A DNA stretch of 40,473 nucleotides from Acidobacteriaceae bacterium (GCA_003138515.1 PLGG01000036.1:1-40473); one strand, 5' to 3'; shown: positions 1-9,414, numbered from the stretch's first letter. Program-made: numbers and translations. The notes: generated by a model from the sequence alone, not told the origin.

Positions 1-2538
1 GGAGTTGCCCGAATGGATACGATTGTCTGGCGCGCGGGTTTTGCCCCGTCGGCTACTCTTGGCAACATACATGGCGGCATCTGCCGCACTAACCAAGCTG
101 TCAGCGGTGCTGGCGTCGTCAGGATAGAGAGCGATGCCGAAGCTGGCCGAGCCATGAAGCACGTAATTCTCTCCAATGAAAGGATCGCCGAAACAGCATT
201 CCAACCGCGTAGCGATCTCTTCGACTCCGGCGCGACTGTGCACGTCAGAAACCAGCACTGCGAACTCATCTCCGCCTAGGCGCGCCAGTGTGTCGCCGGG
301 GCGCAGATGGTGCTTCATGCGCCGCGTCAATTCTTGCAGATAAAAGTCTCCGGCCTGATGCCCATAAACGTCATTGACCTGCTTGAATTCATTGAGGTCG
401 ATATAGATCAGGCCGAAGATGCCGGCGGATTGGCGGGCCGCTTGAATCATCTCGTCAAGCGTCTTCTCCAGGACGAAGCGATTCTGTACATCGGTGAGCA
501 GATCGAATTCGGAGCGGTGCACGAGATCGGAGTGGAGACGCGAGGTTTCAATGGCCAAAGTGGCCAATTCCGCGGCCATGGCCAGAGCATGCTTTTCCGC
601 GGCAGTAGGCCTGGTTCGCGCATGGATGGCGGCGTAGATCGCACCCAGCGTGGGGCCGGAGCGGGCGGCGATGGGGTGTTCGACAGTGCGCAGCGACGCG
701 GAAGCGAGGCTCGGCGGACGGTTGCCCAGCATGGCTCCGTCCGCGACCTGGCACCAGCAGGCAGCGCCGTTGAGCCGTAGTGAAACCAGCTGAGTAATCC
801 GCTCTAGGATTTCAGCCAGGGGTTCGGAAGAATTGATGCTTTCCAGGATGCGGCCGCGTCGTTGCTCCACGTAAGCAAGAGAGCCGATCTCGCGGCGGGT
901 TTTGCTTTCGCGGTACCCGAAAATGGCTAACATGGTGAGTACTGAGAGGCCAAGAACCTCGAGTGAATGCGCGCCATTCCACCAGGAAGGAGCACTCAGA
1001 ATGAGCACATCCTGCGGCGACCTCAGCAGAATCTGAAAAGACTCGAAGCGCGCGATGCCCTCCTGCCGGATGGTTCGCTGCTCGTCCACTTTTGCAGCGA
1101 AAACTCCCGTGACCTCCACCCTGCTTCCGTCCGCCCATGAGGATTCAAGTTGTTTTTCATTTCCAATCGCATCTGGCGGCAAGATGGCGGGAAAGACGAT
1201 CCCTCCGGACGACAGAAGTAAGGTGGAACCATTCAACCCTCGATTCTTGCCGACCAGCGTGCCTTCGATGCGGATAAGTTCTCCGTTGCGGTCAGTCGCG
1301 AAGGCGTTGGCCGCGGAAATTTCGATATGTGCTGCCTGCGAAACCGTGCCGAAATCCCTTTGGCCGGTGTCAAGAGCTTTCGCCGCCGATATTCCGACCG
1401 GCGTCACCGATCCGCCGCTCCCGGCCGGTTTCAGCGTCGCAGCGGTGATACTCGGAAGGTAGTCTTTCCGCCCCGGAAAACCGGCCACGTCGATCAGGTC
1501 CCCCTCGTCGAGTACAGTGCGATCGGTGGTCTCGATACAGAGCCCGGCGGTCTCGTCCACTATACACACGGTTTGTCCTGGCCACCAAAGCGTGACTCGG
1601 CCGCGGACATGAATCCGATGCGGACTGTCGCCCTGCGGCGAGTATTGCAGTAGGCTGCTGAGGGATTGCACCGGCAGCAGGAACGGATCCGGCGGCGCAG
1701 GCTCCGTGACAGTGATGGTCTTCATTCCTGGAAATAGAAGACGTGCCCCGGTCATCTGGCGCCTCAAATTGACCAGTGGAGCCGCCACGCCGCTGATGAC
1801 GATCTCCGAATCCACAAGTGCGGAGTAGTTGGCACCCTCCTCCTTGTCGGTTGTCGCGGTGATCGTACCATCCGCTGTAGCCACAGTAAGCACAACATGC
1901 ATTCCGTCCAGTTCCACGGAGCGCACAATTCCTCGCAGCGCTACCCATTGGCAATCCTCCGACCCATTGAGGAGCTGCGCCAGCGCGACCGCGCGAGCGA
2001 CAGGAAGCGATTTCGTGCCGGGAAGAATGCGTATCGACGAGTTCGTGACCATGGGCGAGTATCCGCCGGGGTCGCTTACGCCAGAAACCTCAACGAGCGA
2101 ACCGGCATGGAGGGGAAGATTGGGTGCGAAGCCAGGCGCCACGAATACGCCACCTGTGCTGTCGGCGATAAAAAGCGCTCTGTGGCCTTCCTGGTATGGA
2201 TCCCAAAATGTGACCACTCCGCGGAGTCGAACCGGGTAGCCCAGACTCGCTTGTTCGACGGTAAGGCCGTGGACCTGACGAGCCGTCGTGAGCACAGGCA
2301 ATTGCTTAGTCTGGAGATCCGATGCCGGGCACCTGGATTCTGCCCAGACTGCTGCGAAAACGGTGACGAATACCATGCGGTTCACGCACCTGAACCACCC
2401 GCCGAACGCTTTCGTTCCGATCAGATTCCGCATCTTAGCGAGAATTCTTGCCAATTCGCGATGGCATGCCAAATGGCTCGTCGGCCCGCCGCACCCCGGG
2501 GTCCGGCATGTCCATCGGCCTTTGTCCGGGATTTCCAT
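1..2538 (-). CDS. Membrane-anchored diguanylate cyclase (GGDEF), C-terminus cut by window edge
   Basis: A single open frame of 846 codons runs leftward off position 1, so the C-terminus is missing. The C-terminal part is a GGDEF domain that makes cyclic di-GMP from two GTP. It has an intact RLGGDEF signature (GGDEF at about residues 755-759) and an RPGD inhibitory site exactly five residues before it (about 746-749), so both catalysis and product inhibition look intact. A hydrophobic segment at about 525-543 (SLEVLGLSVLTMLAIFGY) separates this cytoplasmic part from a long N-terminal region. That region contains repeated stretches of the type RGVVTFWDP...LFIADSTGGVFV...GSLVEVSG, which look like small beta-rich extracytoplasmic sensor domains. 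The start at 2538 has an AGGAGG sequence 4 nt upstream. A second ATG at 2433 would place a signal-like segment (MVFVTVFAAVWA) closer to the N-terminus, so the start is uncertain. The ligand is unknown. Confidence 0.85.
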   Translation of the reverse strand, partial: MEIPDKGRWTCRTPGCGGPTSHLACHRELARILAKMRNLIGTKAFGGWFRCVNRMVFVTVFAAVWAESRCPASDLQTKQLPVLTTARQVHGLTVEQASLGYPVRLRGVVTFWDPYQEGHRALFIADSTGGVFVAPGFAPNLPLHAGSLVEVSGVSDPGGYSPMVTNSSIRILPGTKSLPVARAVALAQLLNGSEDCQWVALRGIVRSVELDGMHVVLTVATADGTITATTDKEEGANYSALVDSEIVISGVAAPLVNLRRQMTGARLLFPGMKTITVTEPAPPDPFLLPVQSLSSLLQYSPQGDSPHRIHVRGRVTLWWPGQTVCIVDETAGLCIETTDRTVLDEGDLIDVAGFPGRKDYLPSITAATLKPAGSGGSVTPVGISAAKALDTGQRDFGTVSQAAHIEISAANAFATDRNGELIRIEGTLVGKNRGLNGSTLLLSSGGIVFPAILPPDAIGNEKQLESSWADGSRVEVTGVFAAKVDEQRTIRQEGIARFESFQILLRSPQDVLILSAPSWWNGAHSLEVLGLSVLTMLAIFGYRESKTRREIGSLAYVEQRRGRILESINSSEPLAEILERITQLVSLRLNGAACWCQVADGAMLGNRPPSLASASLRTVEHPIAARSGPTLGAIYAAIHARTRPTAAEKHALAMAAELATLAIETSRLHSDLVHRSEFDLLTDVQNRFVLEKTLDEMIQAARQSAGIFGLIYIDLNEFKQVNDVYGHQAGDFYLQELTRRMKHHLRPGDTLARLGGDEFAVLVSDVHSRAGVEEIATRLECCFGDPFIGENYVLHGSASFGIALYPDDASTADSLVSAADAAMYVAKSSRRGKTRAPDNRIHSGNS

Positions 2539-2974
2539 TTTGCCTCCTGGCTGCGACCCAATATACCCCCATCTGTCTCCGCCGGCGATCTTTCTTGCAT
2601 CGGTTCCATCTGACCGCGAGCCAATATCGTCGAAGCGAGGCTCGATACCTGCAGCAACCAGGGCATGGCCTCGAATCTCTGTTGGTCCTCGCGGTTAAGA
2701 GACAAGACTGAGGGACGGTCCTCCAGCACGGAACCCATCTCCCTGCACGTCGGGGACGCTCACGAATCCAGCCTTCCCTGAACGGAGCAGCGCGCCACAT
2801 TCCGCGCCCGGCAAACCGGGTCCGCTTGCCCGGGGTCGGTGTAGGTGATCTGAAACCGGGCCATGGAGGGGTAGTGGCGACGTCAGGAAAGACCGGTCGC
2901 GCGTCACCGCGGTGGCGGATTCAGGTTTGTAGAACCTGAAGGTCGCCTTACAGGTTTCGAGGTGGACGGATAAC
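2539..2974. other. Intergenic gap between GH29 and diguanylate cyclase genes
   Basis: This 436-bp stretch holds no gene I can support. The diguanylate cyclase frame stays open up to a stop near 2695 but has no better start there. A self-complementary CACCGCGGTG lies near 2910 without a following T-run, so it is not a convincing terminator. Confidence 0.5.
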
Positions 2975-4591
2975 TCAGGCCGGAACGATCCGGAACGAGT
3001 ACGCATATTTACACGGTGGAGAATCTGGTACTTGAATCTCCAGGCCCTGTGTTCCTCGCGTCCACGAAACATTCGACTTCGATCCAAGCAGTTCCACCTT
3101 TGCGATCTGACCAGGATAGTTTGCCGATCCGTTAGCTAGTGACGTGATGAGGAATTTGCCGTCAGGCGGCCAGCCCAGCGCGATGGCGTAGAGAGTGTCA
3201 CCCTTTGTGGTAAATCGAATGTCAGAGTAGTCGAACTTAAGGCGATTCAATTGATAGGACCCGATCTTTGGGGCATGGATCGAGGGACCTTCTCCATAGA
3301 CCTTCCACGGGCGCGAGCCCTTGATGGCTTCGGAGTTGATCTCTTGCCAATCAATAAGTTCGTTCAGGAATGCGATCTCGTCGCTGTCCGGCTCTCCATG
3401 ACCGGGCAGCGGAATATTGAGCAGGAGGTTTCCATTCTTGCTGACGATGTCGACAAACATTGGGATGATCAACGAAGGCTTCTGGTATCTGTGGTTCTCA
3501 AAGATAGCGCGGCTATAGTGCCAACCCCCGATGCACGCGTCCGTTTGCCAGGGATCCTGCTGCAGCTTGTCTTCCAGCGCCGCCTCGAAGTCGCGAGTGA
3601 GCGTGCCCCAGACAGGCTCAGGAACGGTCTTGAGGTTCAGCACGGCGTCGAGGCGGCCGCCGTGCCTCTGAACGTTCTTATTGTAGTAATACGCCATGAT
3701 TTGGGGCGCCAGGTCCGGAATTCCAAGCCACACCTTCAGATTGAGATTGCCGCCGTCGTCGAAGTCAAACTGCGCGTTGTCGTCAAAGTACAGCAGATCC
3801 GGGTTATAAGTATCGATGACATCCTGCACACGCAGCATGAACTGCTTGACGAACTCCGGGCACGGTGTGTTCTTCCGGTGGGGTTTGCCGTTAATCATCT
3901 GAGGGTCCATGCCCTCCCACCATTTGCCCTTCCCATCGGCAATCGTCTGCATGCCGTCGTAAGGAACTCCCACGAGCGGTCCGGTAGTGTCGCTGTCGTA
4001 GCGCACGGGCAAAAACTCGTCCCACACGCGGCCTGGCGTCCCGTGATAGCTGACGCCAAATCGCAGCCCGTGAGAACGCGCCACCTTGGCCCAGGTCTCT
4101 ACGATGTCGCGCTTCGGACCTACATTCACGCAGTTCCAAGGCTGGTATTTCGAATTCCAGCAATCAAAGTTGTCATGGTGCGTGGCCAGCGCAACAAAGT
4201 ATTCGGCTCCCGCGCGCTTATAAAGCTTCACAAGAGCTTCCGGGTCCCATCTCTCGGCTTTCCATAGATGGCAGATGTCCTTGTATCCGAACTTCGACGG
4301 ATGTCCATACGTCTTTACGTGGTACTCATATTGACTCGATCCCTGAACATACATACCTCGCGCGTACCAATCGCCTTGCTCCGGGACGCATTGCGGGCTC
4401 CAGTGCGCCCAGATACCGAGTTTTGCATCGCGATACCAATCCGGGCAGCGGTATGACTTGAGCGATTCCCAGTCGGGTTCAAAGGGCCCATCGGGGACGC
4501 TCCCGCGAAATACCTCCGAATATCCGGGCTTAGCGACTCGAGCCCATGCGAAAATGGCTGCTCCACCTATCAGGAATGACCTGCGCTTCAT
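2975..4591 (-). CDS. GH29 alpha-L-fucosidase, short form, Tat-exported (538 aa)
   Basis: Predicted to release terminal alpha-L-fucose outside the cytoplasm by the GH29 retaining mechanism. The N-terminus MKRRSFLIGGAAIFAWA carries a twin-arginine motif. The GH29 barrel begins with DWYRDAKLGIWAHWSPQCVPEQGDWY (first half quoted in full elsewhere in the family) at about residues 51-75. The substrate-pocket THHDNFDCW follows at about 137-145. The likely nucleophile is the first Asp after LLYF in PDLLYFDDN, about D270. The conserved SKNGNLLLNIPLPGHG loop and a C-terminal beta-sandwich follow. The start at 4591 is preferred over an ATG six codons upstream, because AGGAG lies about 10 nt before it and the Tat signal then begins the protein. 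It follows the longer GH29 gene by 57 bp on the same strand, so the two are probably co-transcribed. It belongs to the same short type as the GH29 at 32778. Confidence 0.9.
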   Translation of the reverse strand: MKRRSFLIGGAAIFAWARVAKPGYSEVFRGSVPDGPFEPDWESLKSYRCPDWYRDAKLGIWAHWSPQCVPEQGDWYARGMYVQGSSQYEYHVKTYGHPSKFGYKDICHLWKAERWDPEALVKLYKRAGAEYFVALATHHDNFDCWNSKYQPWNCVNVGPKRDIVETWAKVARSHGLRFGVSYHGTPGRVWDEFLPVRYDSDTTGPLVGVPYDGMQTIADGKGKWWEGMDPQMINGKPHRKNTPCPEFVKQFMLRVQDVIDTYNPDLLYFDDNAQFDFDDGGNLNLKVWLGIPDLAPQIMAYYYNKNVQRHGGRLDAVLNLKTVPEPVWGTLTRDFEAALEDKLQQDPWQTDACIGGWHYSRAIFENHRYQKPSLIIPMFVDIVSKNGNLLLNIPLPGHGEPDSDEIAFLNELIDWQEINSEAIKGSRPWKVYGEGPSIHAPKIGSYQLNRLKFDYSDIRFTTKGDTLYAIALGWPPDGKFLITSLANGSANYPGQIAKVELLGSKSNVSWTRGTQGLEIQVPDSPPCKYAYSFRIVPA

Positions 4592-4620
4592 GATTGCTTT
4601 CTCCTGCATCTAGCGGCACC

Positions 4621-4639
4621 GCCGAGCCGTCGACTCGGC
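4621..4639 (-). other. Short intercistronic inverted repeat between the two GH29 genes
   Basis: GCCGAG and CTCGGC form a 6-bp stem with a 7-nt loop in the 57-bp gap between the GH29 genes. There is no T-run in the direction of transcription. If it acts, it is more likely an mRNA processing or stabilising hairpin than a terminator. Confidence 0.35.
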
Positions 4640-4648
4640 ATCCACTCA

Positions 4649-6439
4649 TCAGGCCAGGTAAGTTTTCAGTGTGACTCCGTATTCAGGGATTCCCGAGATT
4701 GCTTCCGGCATTTTGATCGCCAGGCCATTTTCTGTTTGGTTCCATACGGGAGGTTGCTTCGATCCGAGCACTTCGACCTTCGCGATTTTACCCGGAGAAC
4801 TCGGGCTCGAAAGCCCGAGAGCTTTGATCGTCATTCCCTCACTGGGCAGTCCAAGGATGAACGCATAGACGGTACGGTTGTTCTTCGTCCGCGTAAAGCG
4901 CACGTCTTTCGCTCCAAGCTTGGAGATACTGCTCCCCTGAAACCTGCCGCCTGTGACAGTGTCAGGGCCTTCTCCAAAGATCTTCCAAGGCCGCGTGTCA
5001 AAGATTGCTTCTGAATTCACGCTCATCCACGCGGTGATCCTGTCGAGAACTGCAATTTCCTTGGCGTCTATGGTTCCGTCCGGTCTTCCCGGGATGTTGA
5101 GCACGAAGGTTCCGTTCTTGCTGACGGTGTCCACAAGCCAATGAATCACGTCGCGTGGATGCAAGTAGCCGCCGAACTCTCCGGGCTTTTCGTAAAGCCC
5201 GAGATCGTAGTGCCAGTTCCCGATGCAGGTCTCTGATTGCCATGGATAGGCCATGATTCCACTGGTAAAGCCGCGCTCGTAATCCGCAATAACGGCTTTC
5301 GCCAGGCTGTCAGGTACATCTTTGATGTTGGCGACGGCCCCCATCTTTCCTCCACGCTTGAGGAGGTTGTTGTTGTAGAAATATGCGGCGATGTTCATTC
5401 CGCCCCAGCCCAGCGGAAACAGCGAACTGTCGAAATAAAGGAGATCCGGATCGTGCTGGTCAATTAAATCCCGAGTCCGGTCGTAGAAGCTCTTTACGTA
5501 CGAGGGATGCGGCAGCGCATCAGGCGGGTGTTTCGGCCCGTATAGCAACTGGGGATCATTTCCCTGCCACCATTCGTGCTGATCTTGAACAAGAGTAAAC
5601 TCGCCATCATACGGAACCCCTGCAAGCTGCCCCTGCTTATCAGCTCCATGCGACGGCTGGAACCACCACCAGTTGAAGGCCTGGTGAACTGTGACGCCGA
5701 ATCGCAGGCCGCGATCTCTTGCAATCCTGGCCCAGGTTCCCACTACATCCCGGTGTGGTCCCATTCTCTGGGAATTCCATGGCTGATGTTTTGAATCCCA
5801 GCAATCAAATCCATCATGATGATTAGCAAGGGCAAAAAAGAAGCGCGCACCGGCCCTCTTATACCGGTCGATGAGTTCCTCAGGCTGCCAATTCAGCAGT
5901 GTCCACTGAGCACACAGGTCTTTGTAGCCAAAGCGGGATGGGTGGCCGTAATGCTCAAGATGGTACTCATAGTCTTTCGAGCCTTCCATGTACATGGACC
6001 GGCCATACCAGTCGCCATTCTCCGGAACGCATTGTGGGCTCCAGTGCGCCCAGATTCCGAATTTGGCGTCCTGGTACCATTCCGGAGCTTCGTACTGCAT
6101 AAGGGAATCCCACGTCGCAGCGTACGGACCTTTGCCGGCGAGCCCAGGAACCGGTGCCTGCATGGGGACTCCATCCCAGGAATCGGGAATCCCGGAGGCC
6201 TTTCCGAGGAGATTGAAAGGGGCAGGTTGCCAAGTGGCAGGATCCAACTTCTTCGTCACAATTTGTCCAGCGGCAACCGCAGAGAAAGTCCTCTCGGCTT
6301 CGGGGAACGCACAGAAACGAGCGTAGTCCAGACTTTCGACATCGTTTGCGTCAATAGGGTGCCACCTGGGCCAGCTCTTCCCAGCCGCCATGGCGCCTGC
6401 GGCCGCGCCTAGAATCTTGCAAAAATCGCGACGATACAT
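4649..6439 (-). CDS. GH29 alpha-L-fucosidase, long form, Tat-exported (596 aa)
   Basis: The N-terminus MYRRDFCKILGAAAGAMAAG is a Tat-type signal. It is followed by an extra block of about 100 residues (LDYARFCAFPEAERTFSAVA through WDGVPMQAPVPGL) that the short-form fucosidases lack. The GH29 barrel then shows WYQDAKFGIWAHWSPQCVPE, ANHHDGFDCW and the likely nucleophile Asp in PDLLYFDSS (about D337). The motif SKNGTFVLNIPGRPDGT and a C-terminal beta-domain follow. The extra block and overall sequence are shared closely with the GH29 at 35939. The start at 6439 sits 5 nt after GGAAG and places the twin arginines at residues 3-4; an upstream in-frame ATG at 6481 would overlap the promoter. It is the first gene of a two-gene unit with the GH29 at 2975. 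The exact linkage specificity cannot be read from sequence. Confidence 0.9.
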   Translation of the reverse strand: MYRRDFCKILGAAAGAMAAGKSWPRWHPIDANDVESLDYARFCAFPEAERTFSAVAAGQIVTKKLDPATWQPAPFNLLGKASGIPDSWDGVPMQAPVPGLAGKGPYAATWDSLMQYEAPEWYQDAKFGIWAHWSPQCVPENGDWYGRSMYMEGSKDYEYHLEHYGHPSRFGYKDLCAQWTLLNWQPEELIDRYKRAGARFFFALANHHDGFDCWDSKHQPWNSQRMGPHRDVVGTWARIARDRGLRFGVTVHQAFNWWWFQPSHGADKQGQLAGVPYDGEFTLVQDQHEWWQGNDPQLLYGPKHPPDALPHPSYVKSFYDRTRDLIDQHDPDLLYFDSSLFPLGWGGMNIAAYFYNNNLLKRGGKMGAVANIKDVPDSLAKAVIADYERGFTSGIMAYPWQSETCIGNWHYDLGLYEKPGEFGGYLHPRDVIHWLVDTVSKNGTFVLNIPGRPDGTIDAKEIAVLDRITAWMSVNSEAIFDTRPWKIFGEGPDTVTGGRFQGSSISKLGAKDVRFTRTKNNRTVYAFILGLPSEGMTIKALGLSSPSSPGKIAKVEVLGSKQPPVWNQTENGLAIKMPEAISGIPEYGVTLKTYLA

Positions 6440-6479
6440 CTTGTCTTCCGTCCCCCCATCCCTATGCTCAACTGCAAGC

Positions 6480-6508
6480 ACTGTAGTTCAGTTTGGGGAA
6501 TAAGTCAA
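6480..6508 (-). promoter_or_regulatory. Sigma70-type promoter for the GH29 pair
   Basis: On the minus strand, TTGACT (6508-6503) is followed by a 17-nt spacer and TACAGT (6485-6480). The start codon at 6439 lies about 35 nt beyond the expected transcription start. The -35 matches 5/6 and the -10 matches 4/6 of the consensus. Confidence 0.6.
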
Positions 6509-6514
6509 CGGTGA

Positions 6515-6528
6515 AGTTATCGATTACA
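6515..6528. promoter_or_regulatory. Candidate LacI-type operator upstream of the GH29 pair
   Basis: AGTTATCGATTACA is an imperfect CG-centred palindrome (5 of 7 pairs). It matches the AGTTAGCGATAACT site at 29991 at 11 of 14 positions. It lies just upstream of the -35 box rather than downstream of the -10, so its position differs from the other sites. Confidence 0.4.
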
Positions 6529-6761
6529 AGATACCGCAGCCAGTGATGCTGTGGACCAAAACTCTTGCCAAGGCCCTGTGCAAAATAGGGTTTTCTTGTA
6601 ACCCTCCAGTCGAACGATGGCTGTGCTAACTTCCGGACCTCGGATAGCCATGCTCATATCGCGTGGATTCGGCTCGAAGCACACCCTTGTGACTGACCAA
6701 GGTCGAGGCGTACACGTTGGAAGGAGCGACGTGCACGGATCCCGTCCACGGAGGGCAAAGC

Positions 6762-8672
6762 TCACGGAAGATCTTTCAATCTGCGCTGAACGGCTTGCAG
6801 ATTCGGATCGCTGGGAAAAATGCCGAGGCCGTTTTTCACGATCTCCTTCGCGTTGGCATTATCTCCAATCGACATGTAGCAAATCGAGAGATCTTCATAT
6901 GGGGTGGGAATGTACGGGAAAAGGGAAACCGCCCGCTTCAAAGTCGTTATGGCTTGCAACTGCTGACCGGAGCGATAAAGTAATTCAGCCAGGAGCATAT
7001 GGTCCTGGGGAGAATTTGAGCCTCTTTCGACCGCCTTGGATAGGTAACTCATTGCGGCTGAATTCCCTTGAGGGGATCGTTTTGCCAATTCCCGTTTCGC
7101 GAGCGCACTCAACACCCTAACGTTATCCGGATCGGATTTGGCCAATTGGTCGAGCAGCACATCATAGCGCGTGCTTATATCGGTCCGGTTTGGACTTCGT
7201 GCGAGTACGGACTGATACGCCTGCAGCAGCACCAAGGGGGAGAGTGTGGTCTTGGGCGAGCCTGGAATCCTATCCACAAGGATCAAGCCCGTGGCTGGGT
7301 CGGGTGACTCCTCTTGTGTCGCGGCCGCGGGAAGAGGCTCTCCTTCATATGCCACAATTCGGTGCGATGTACCTTGCGTGCCCAACATGATAAATCGCGG
7401 GGCAACATGTTTCGGCATGTGGCAAGAAACACAGTTGTCGGGCGGATTTGTACTGCGGCGCTTGTCAAGCGATTCGCGACAACTTCCTTCTTGATGACAG
7501 CTCAGGCACTTACTCCGATAAAACGCGGGGGCTCCCTCTGCGGTCGGCGTAAAGTGGCCATCATGACAACTAGTGCAATTTAGACGTCCGCCCGAGGCGC
7601 GATAACATTTGCTCTCCGCCATCTCATCAGACCACTCCATCATGTTCCATCCCATGATGGGGCGCGATTTGAAGATCGTCATCGTATTGAGAAGTGGGGT
7701 CCCTGCAATAAAGTCCTCAAATTTCTTTCCCGGCTGGGGTATCCTCGCCTCGCCAAACTCGTGGCAATACATGCACATGTCATCACTTAGCCGAGGGGAA
7801 AGATGAGCAGGATTGACAATTGAGGTGTCGATCTTGCCCGAGATCGGTACGTGTTTCAGTTGCTCGTCGACATGTAACCCTCCAGGCCCGTGACAGTTCT
7901 CACAACCCACATTCAGTTCGGCAATGGGAGGATTTTTGTAGAGATTGTTCGCATCGTCGATTACAAGTTCACGCCCCACATGGCAATACATGCACGATCC
8001 CACGAGCGGGCGGGAAAAACCGAGCGGGTCCTTTTCGTATCCCGGCGAAAGTCCCCACCCTTTAGGGTATTGATCCTGGCTGCCGGCATAATATGAGAGA
8101 GGCGCTTCAAAAAGGTAATTCCCCCTTCGTATACCATATCCAACACCCGCCATCGGCTCTCCCAGAGCAAAGACAATCCTTTCGGTCTCTTTAGAGAGTT
8201 CCGTACCATTCGGACCAGGCTCGAATTCATTCATATAGTATTGGCCATTCTCACGAAATACACGGAAACAATGTTGGGAATCCTGCTCGCAAATCGAGAC
8301 CCCCGCGGCAGGCAGATCACGAAGCTCGGGACGTTGGCTGGGGGGAGTGGCCGCCTGCCCATGGGGAGTTCGCATGTAGTCCTTATAGATTTTCTGGTGG
8401 CAAGAAGCACAGGCTTCGGAGCCTACAAATCTAACTCCACCGCCGATATTTCGGTAAACAACGTTTTTCTCTCCTTCTGTGACCGCTTCGGGTGAGGCTG
8501 GGAGTACGGCTGAGGGCGGCGAGGGGTTCTGCTCTTGCGTAACAGCATTGCCGGCTCGTTTATTCTCTTTAACTGCGTGTCGCGATTTGCAACCGATAAG
8601 GATAAAAGCGAGCGATAGGCAGGCGCCTGCCTTGAGATAATGCATCCCACAGCAATTCACTGAGTTACTCAT
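6762..8672 (-). CDS. Seven-heme c-type cytochrome lipoprotein with C-terminal TPRs
   Basis: The protein has a lipoprotein signal ending LAFILIGC (Cys28), so it is probably lipid-anchored outside the inner membrane. Seven CxxCH heme-attachment motifs are visible: CASCH (88), CMYCH (227), CENCH (257), CMYCH (300), CTSCH (366), CLSCH (389) and CVSCH (414). The arrangement resembles the cytochrome c554/c-prime type multiheme domain found fused to tetratricopeptide repeats. The last 130 or so residues are TPR-like (SYLSKAVERGSNSPQDHMLL, LLYRSGQQLQAITTLKRAVS). It is the last gene of the run that starts with the outer-membrane receptor at 15894, 144 bp after the RidA-like gene. A start at Met10 (8645) gives a more typical short lipoprotein signal; neither start has a good ribosome-binding site. 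Electron partners are unknown. Confidence 0.85.
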   Translation of the reverse strand: MSNSVNCCGMHYLKAGACLSLAFILIGCKSRHAVKENKRAGNAVTQEQNPSPPSAVLPASPEAVTEGEKNVVYRNIGGGVRFVGSEACASCHQKIYKDYMRTPHGQAATPPSQRPELRDLPAAGVSICEQDSQHCFRVFRENGQYYMNEFEPGPNGTELSKETERIVFALGEPMAGVGYGIRRGNYLFEAPLSYYAGSQDQYPKGWGLSPGYEKDPLGFSRPLVGSCMYCHVGRELVIDDANNLYKNPPIAELNVGCENCHGPGGLHVDEQLKHVPISGKIDTSIVNPAHLSPRLSDDMCMYCHEFGEARIPQPGKKFEDFIAGTPLLNTMTIFKSRPIMGWNMMEWSDEMAESKCYRASGGRLNCTSCHDGHFTPTAEGAPAFYRSKCLSCHQEGSCRESLDKRRSTNPPDNCVSCHMPKHVAPRFIMLGTQGTSHRIVAYEGEPLPAAATQEESPDPATGLILVDRIPGSPKTTLSPLVLLQAYQSVLARSPNRTDISTRYDVLLDQLAKSDPDNVRVLSALAKRELAKRSPQGNSAAMSYLSKAVERGSNSPQDHMLLAELLYRSGQQLQAITTLKRAVSLFPYIPTPYEDLSICYMSIGDNANAKEIVKNGLGIFPSDPNLQAVQRRLKDLP

Positions 8673-8816
8673 GGAACACCAGCTTTCGCCTCCACGCCAA
8701 TTGAGGAACAGGTCTTCGGACTTCTCTTCGAATCAAACTGGCTCGCCGCCTCCCCAGCCAATTTCAATTGCAAGATCGTGCGAGCACAACTCGCTGTTCG
8801 AGATCGCCACCGCCCA

Positions 8817-9332
8817 CTAACGGCTCGGTGCCGTATCCCCATTGTCCGACTCGAAGATCGCCATCGCCTCCATTTCGATCAGGAGGTCGGGCCGGCACAA
8901 AATAGCCTGAATGCCCGTGGACGCCGGGAGCGGGTCCAGGCCTTGCTGCTGGAAGAATTCCGTTCGAATCTCATTGAAGGCAGCATAGTCGCGTTCGACG
9001 TCGCGAAGGTAGCAGGTAGTCCGAACAACATCCTTCCAGGACGCACCCTCGGACTCGAGCAGCGCCGTGATGTTCTGGTAGGTTCGCCAGGTTTGGGCTC
9101 GGAAATCACCTTCATGAATGGTGCGGCCGTGCTCGTCCACACTGGCCGTCCCGGAAATCAGCAGGATGGTCACACCCTTGATGTCCAGCCGCAAGCCGCG
9201 TGAAAACGACGATGGACGCTCATAAGAGTACGCTTCATTCAGTACTTGAGGCGCGCGGATGGCCTTTTTCGAAACCCTGTGGTGGGTTTCCTTCACCGCG
9301 ACCGCATCAAAGTCGGCCTTCGGCTGACTCAT
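8817..9332 (-). CDS. RidA/YjgF/YER057c-family protein (171 aa)
   Basis: The RidA fold is recognisable from FRAQTWRTYQNITALLESEG at mid-protein and from DVVRTTCYLRDVERDYAAFNEI, which is the family's characteristic helix and strand. The C-terminal LPASTGIQAILCRPDLLIEM matches the usual end that carries the active-site Arg. Family members hydrolyse reactive enamines/imines or act as related small-molecule enzymes in the cytoplasm. At 171 residues it is about 40 longer than typical RidA because of an N-terminal extension, which resembles the larger YjgF subgroup. The start has AAGGGGG about 9 nt upstream. It sits between a secreted TPR gene and a multiheme cytochrome gene in one run, which is an odd place for a cytoplasmic deaminase. 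No signal peptide is visible. Confidence 0.85.
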   Translation of the reverse strand: MSQPKADFDAVAVKETHHRVSKKAIRAPQVLNEAYSYERPSSFSRGLRLDIKGVTILLISGTASVDEHGRTIHEGDFRAQTWRTYQNITALLESEGASWKDVVRTTCYLRDVERDYAAFNEIRTEFFQQQGLDPLPASTGIQAILCRPDLLIEMEAMAIFESDNGDTAPSR

Positions 9333-9414
9333 GGTGTTGTCCCCCTTTTAGTGATGTTCGTGCGCCTGTCCGCTAACTCTGTGAGAGGCTTTCTGTGATA
9401 TCGCGTCTGGAAGT

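Larger units (their letters stand above)
6440..6761. other. Intergenic region with the GH29 promoter; remainder featureless
   Basis: Apart from the promoter and operator listed separately, I see no gene in this stretch. No clear terminator follows the cytochrome gene that ends at 6762. Confidence 0.5.

Noticed and set aside
2695..3087. A 130-codon minus-strand frame overlapping the end of the GH29 gene
   Set aside because: It overlaps the fucosidase C-terminus in another frame and is low in recognisable structure.
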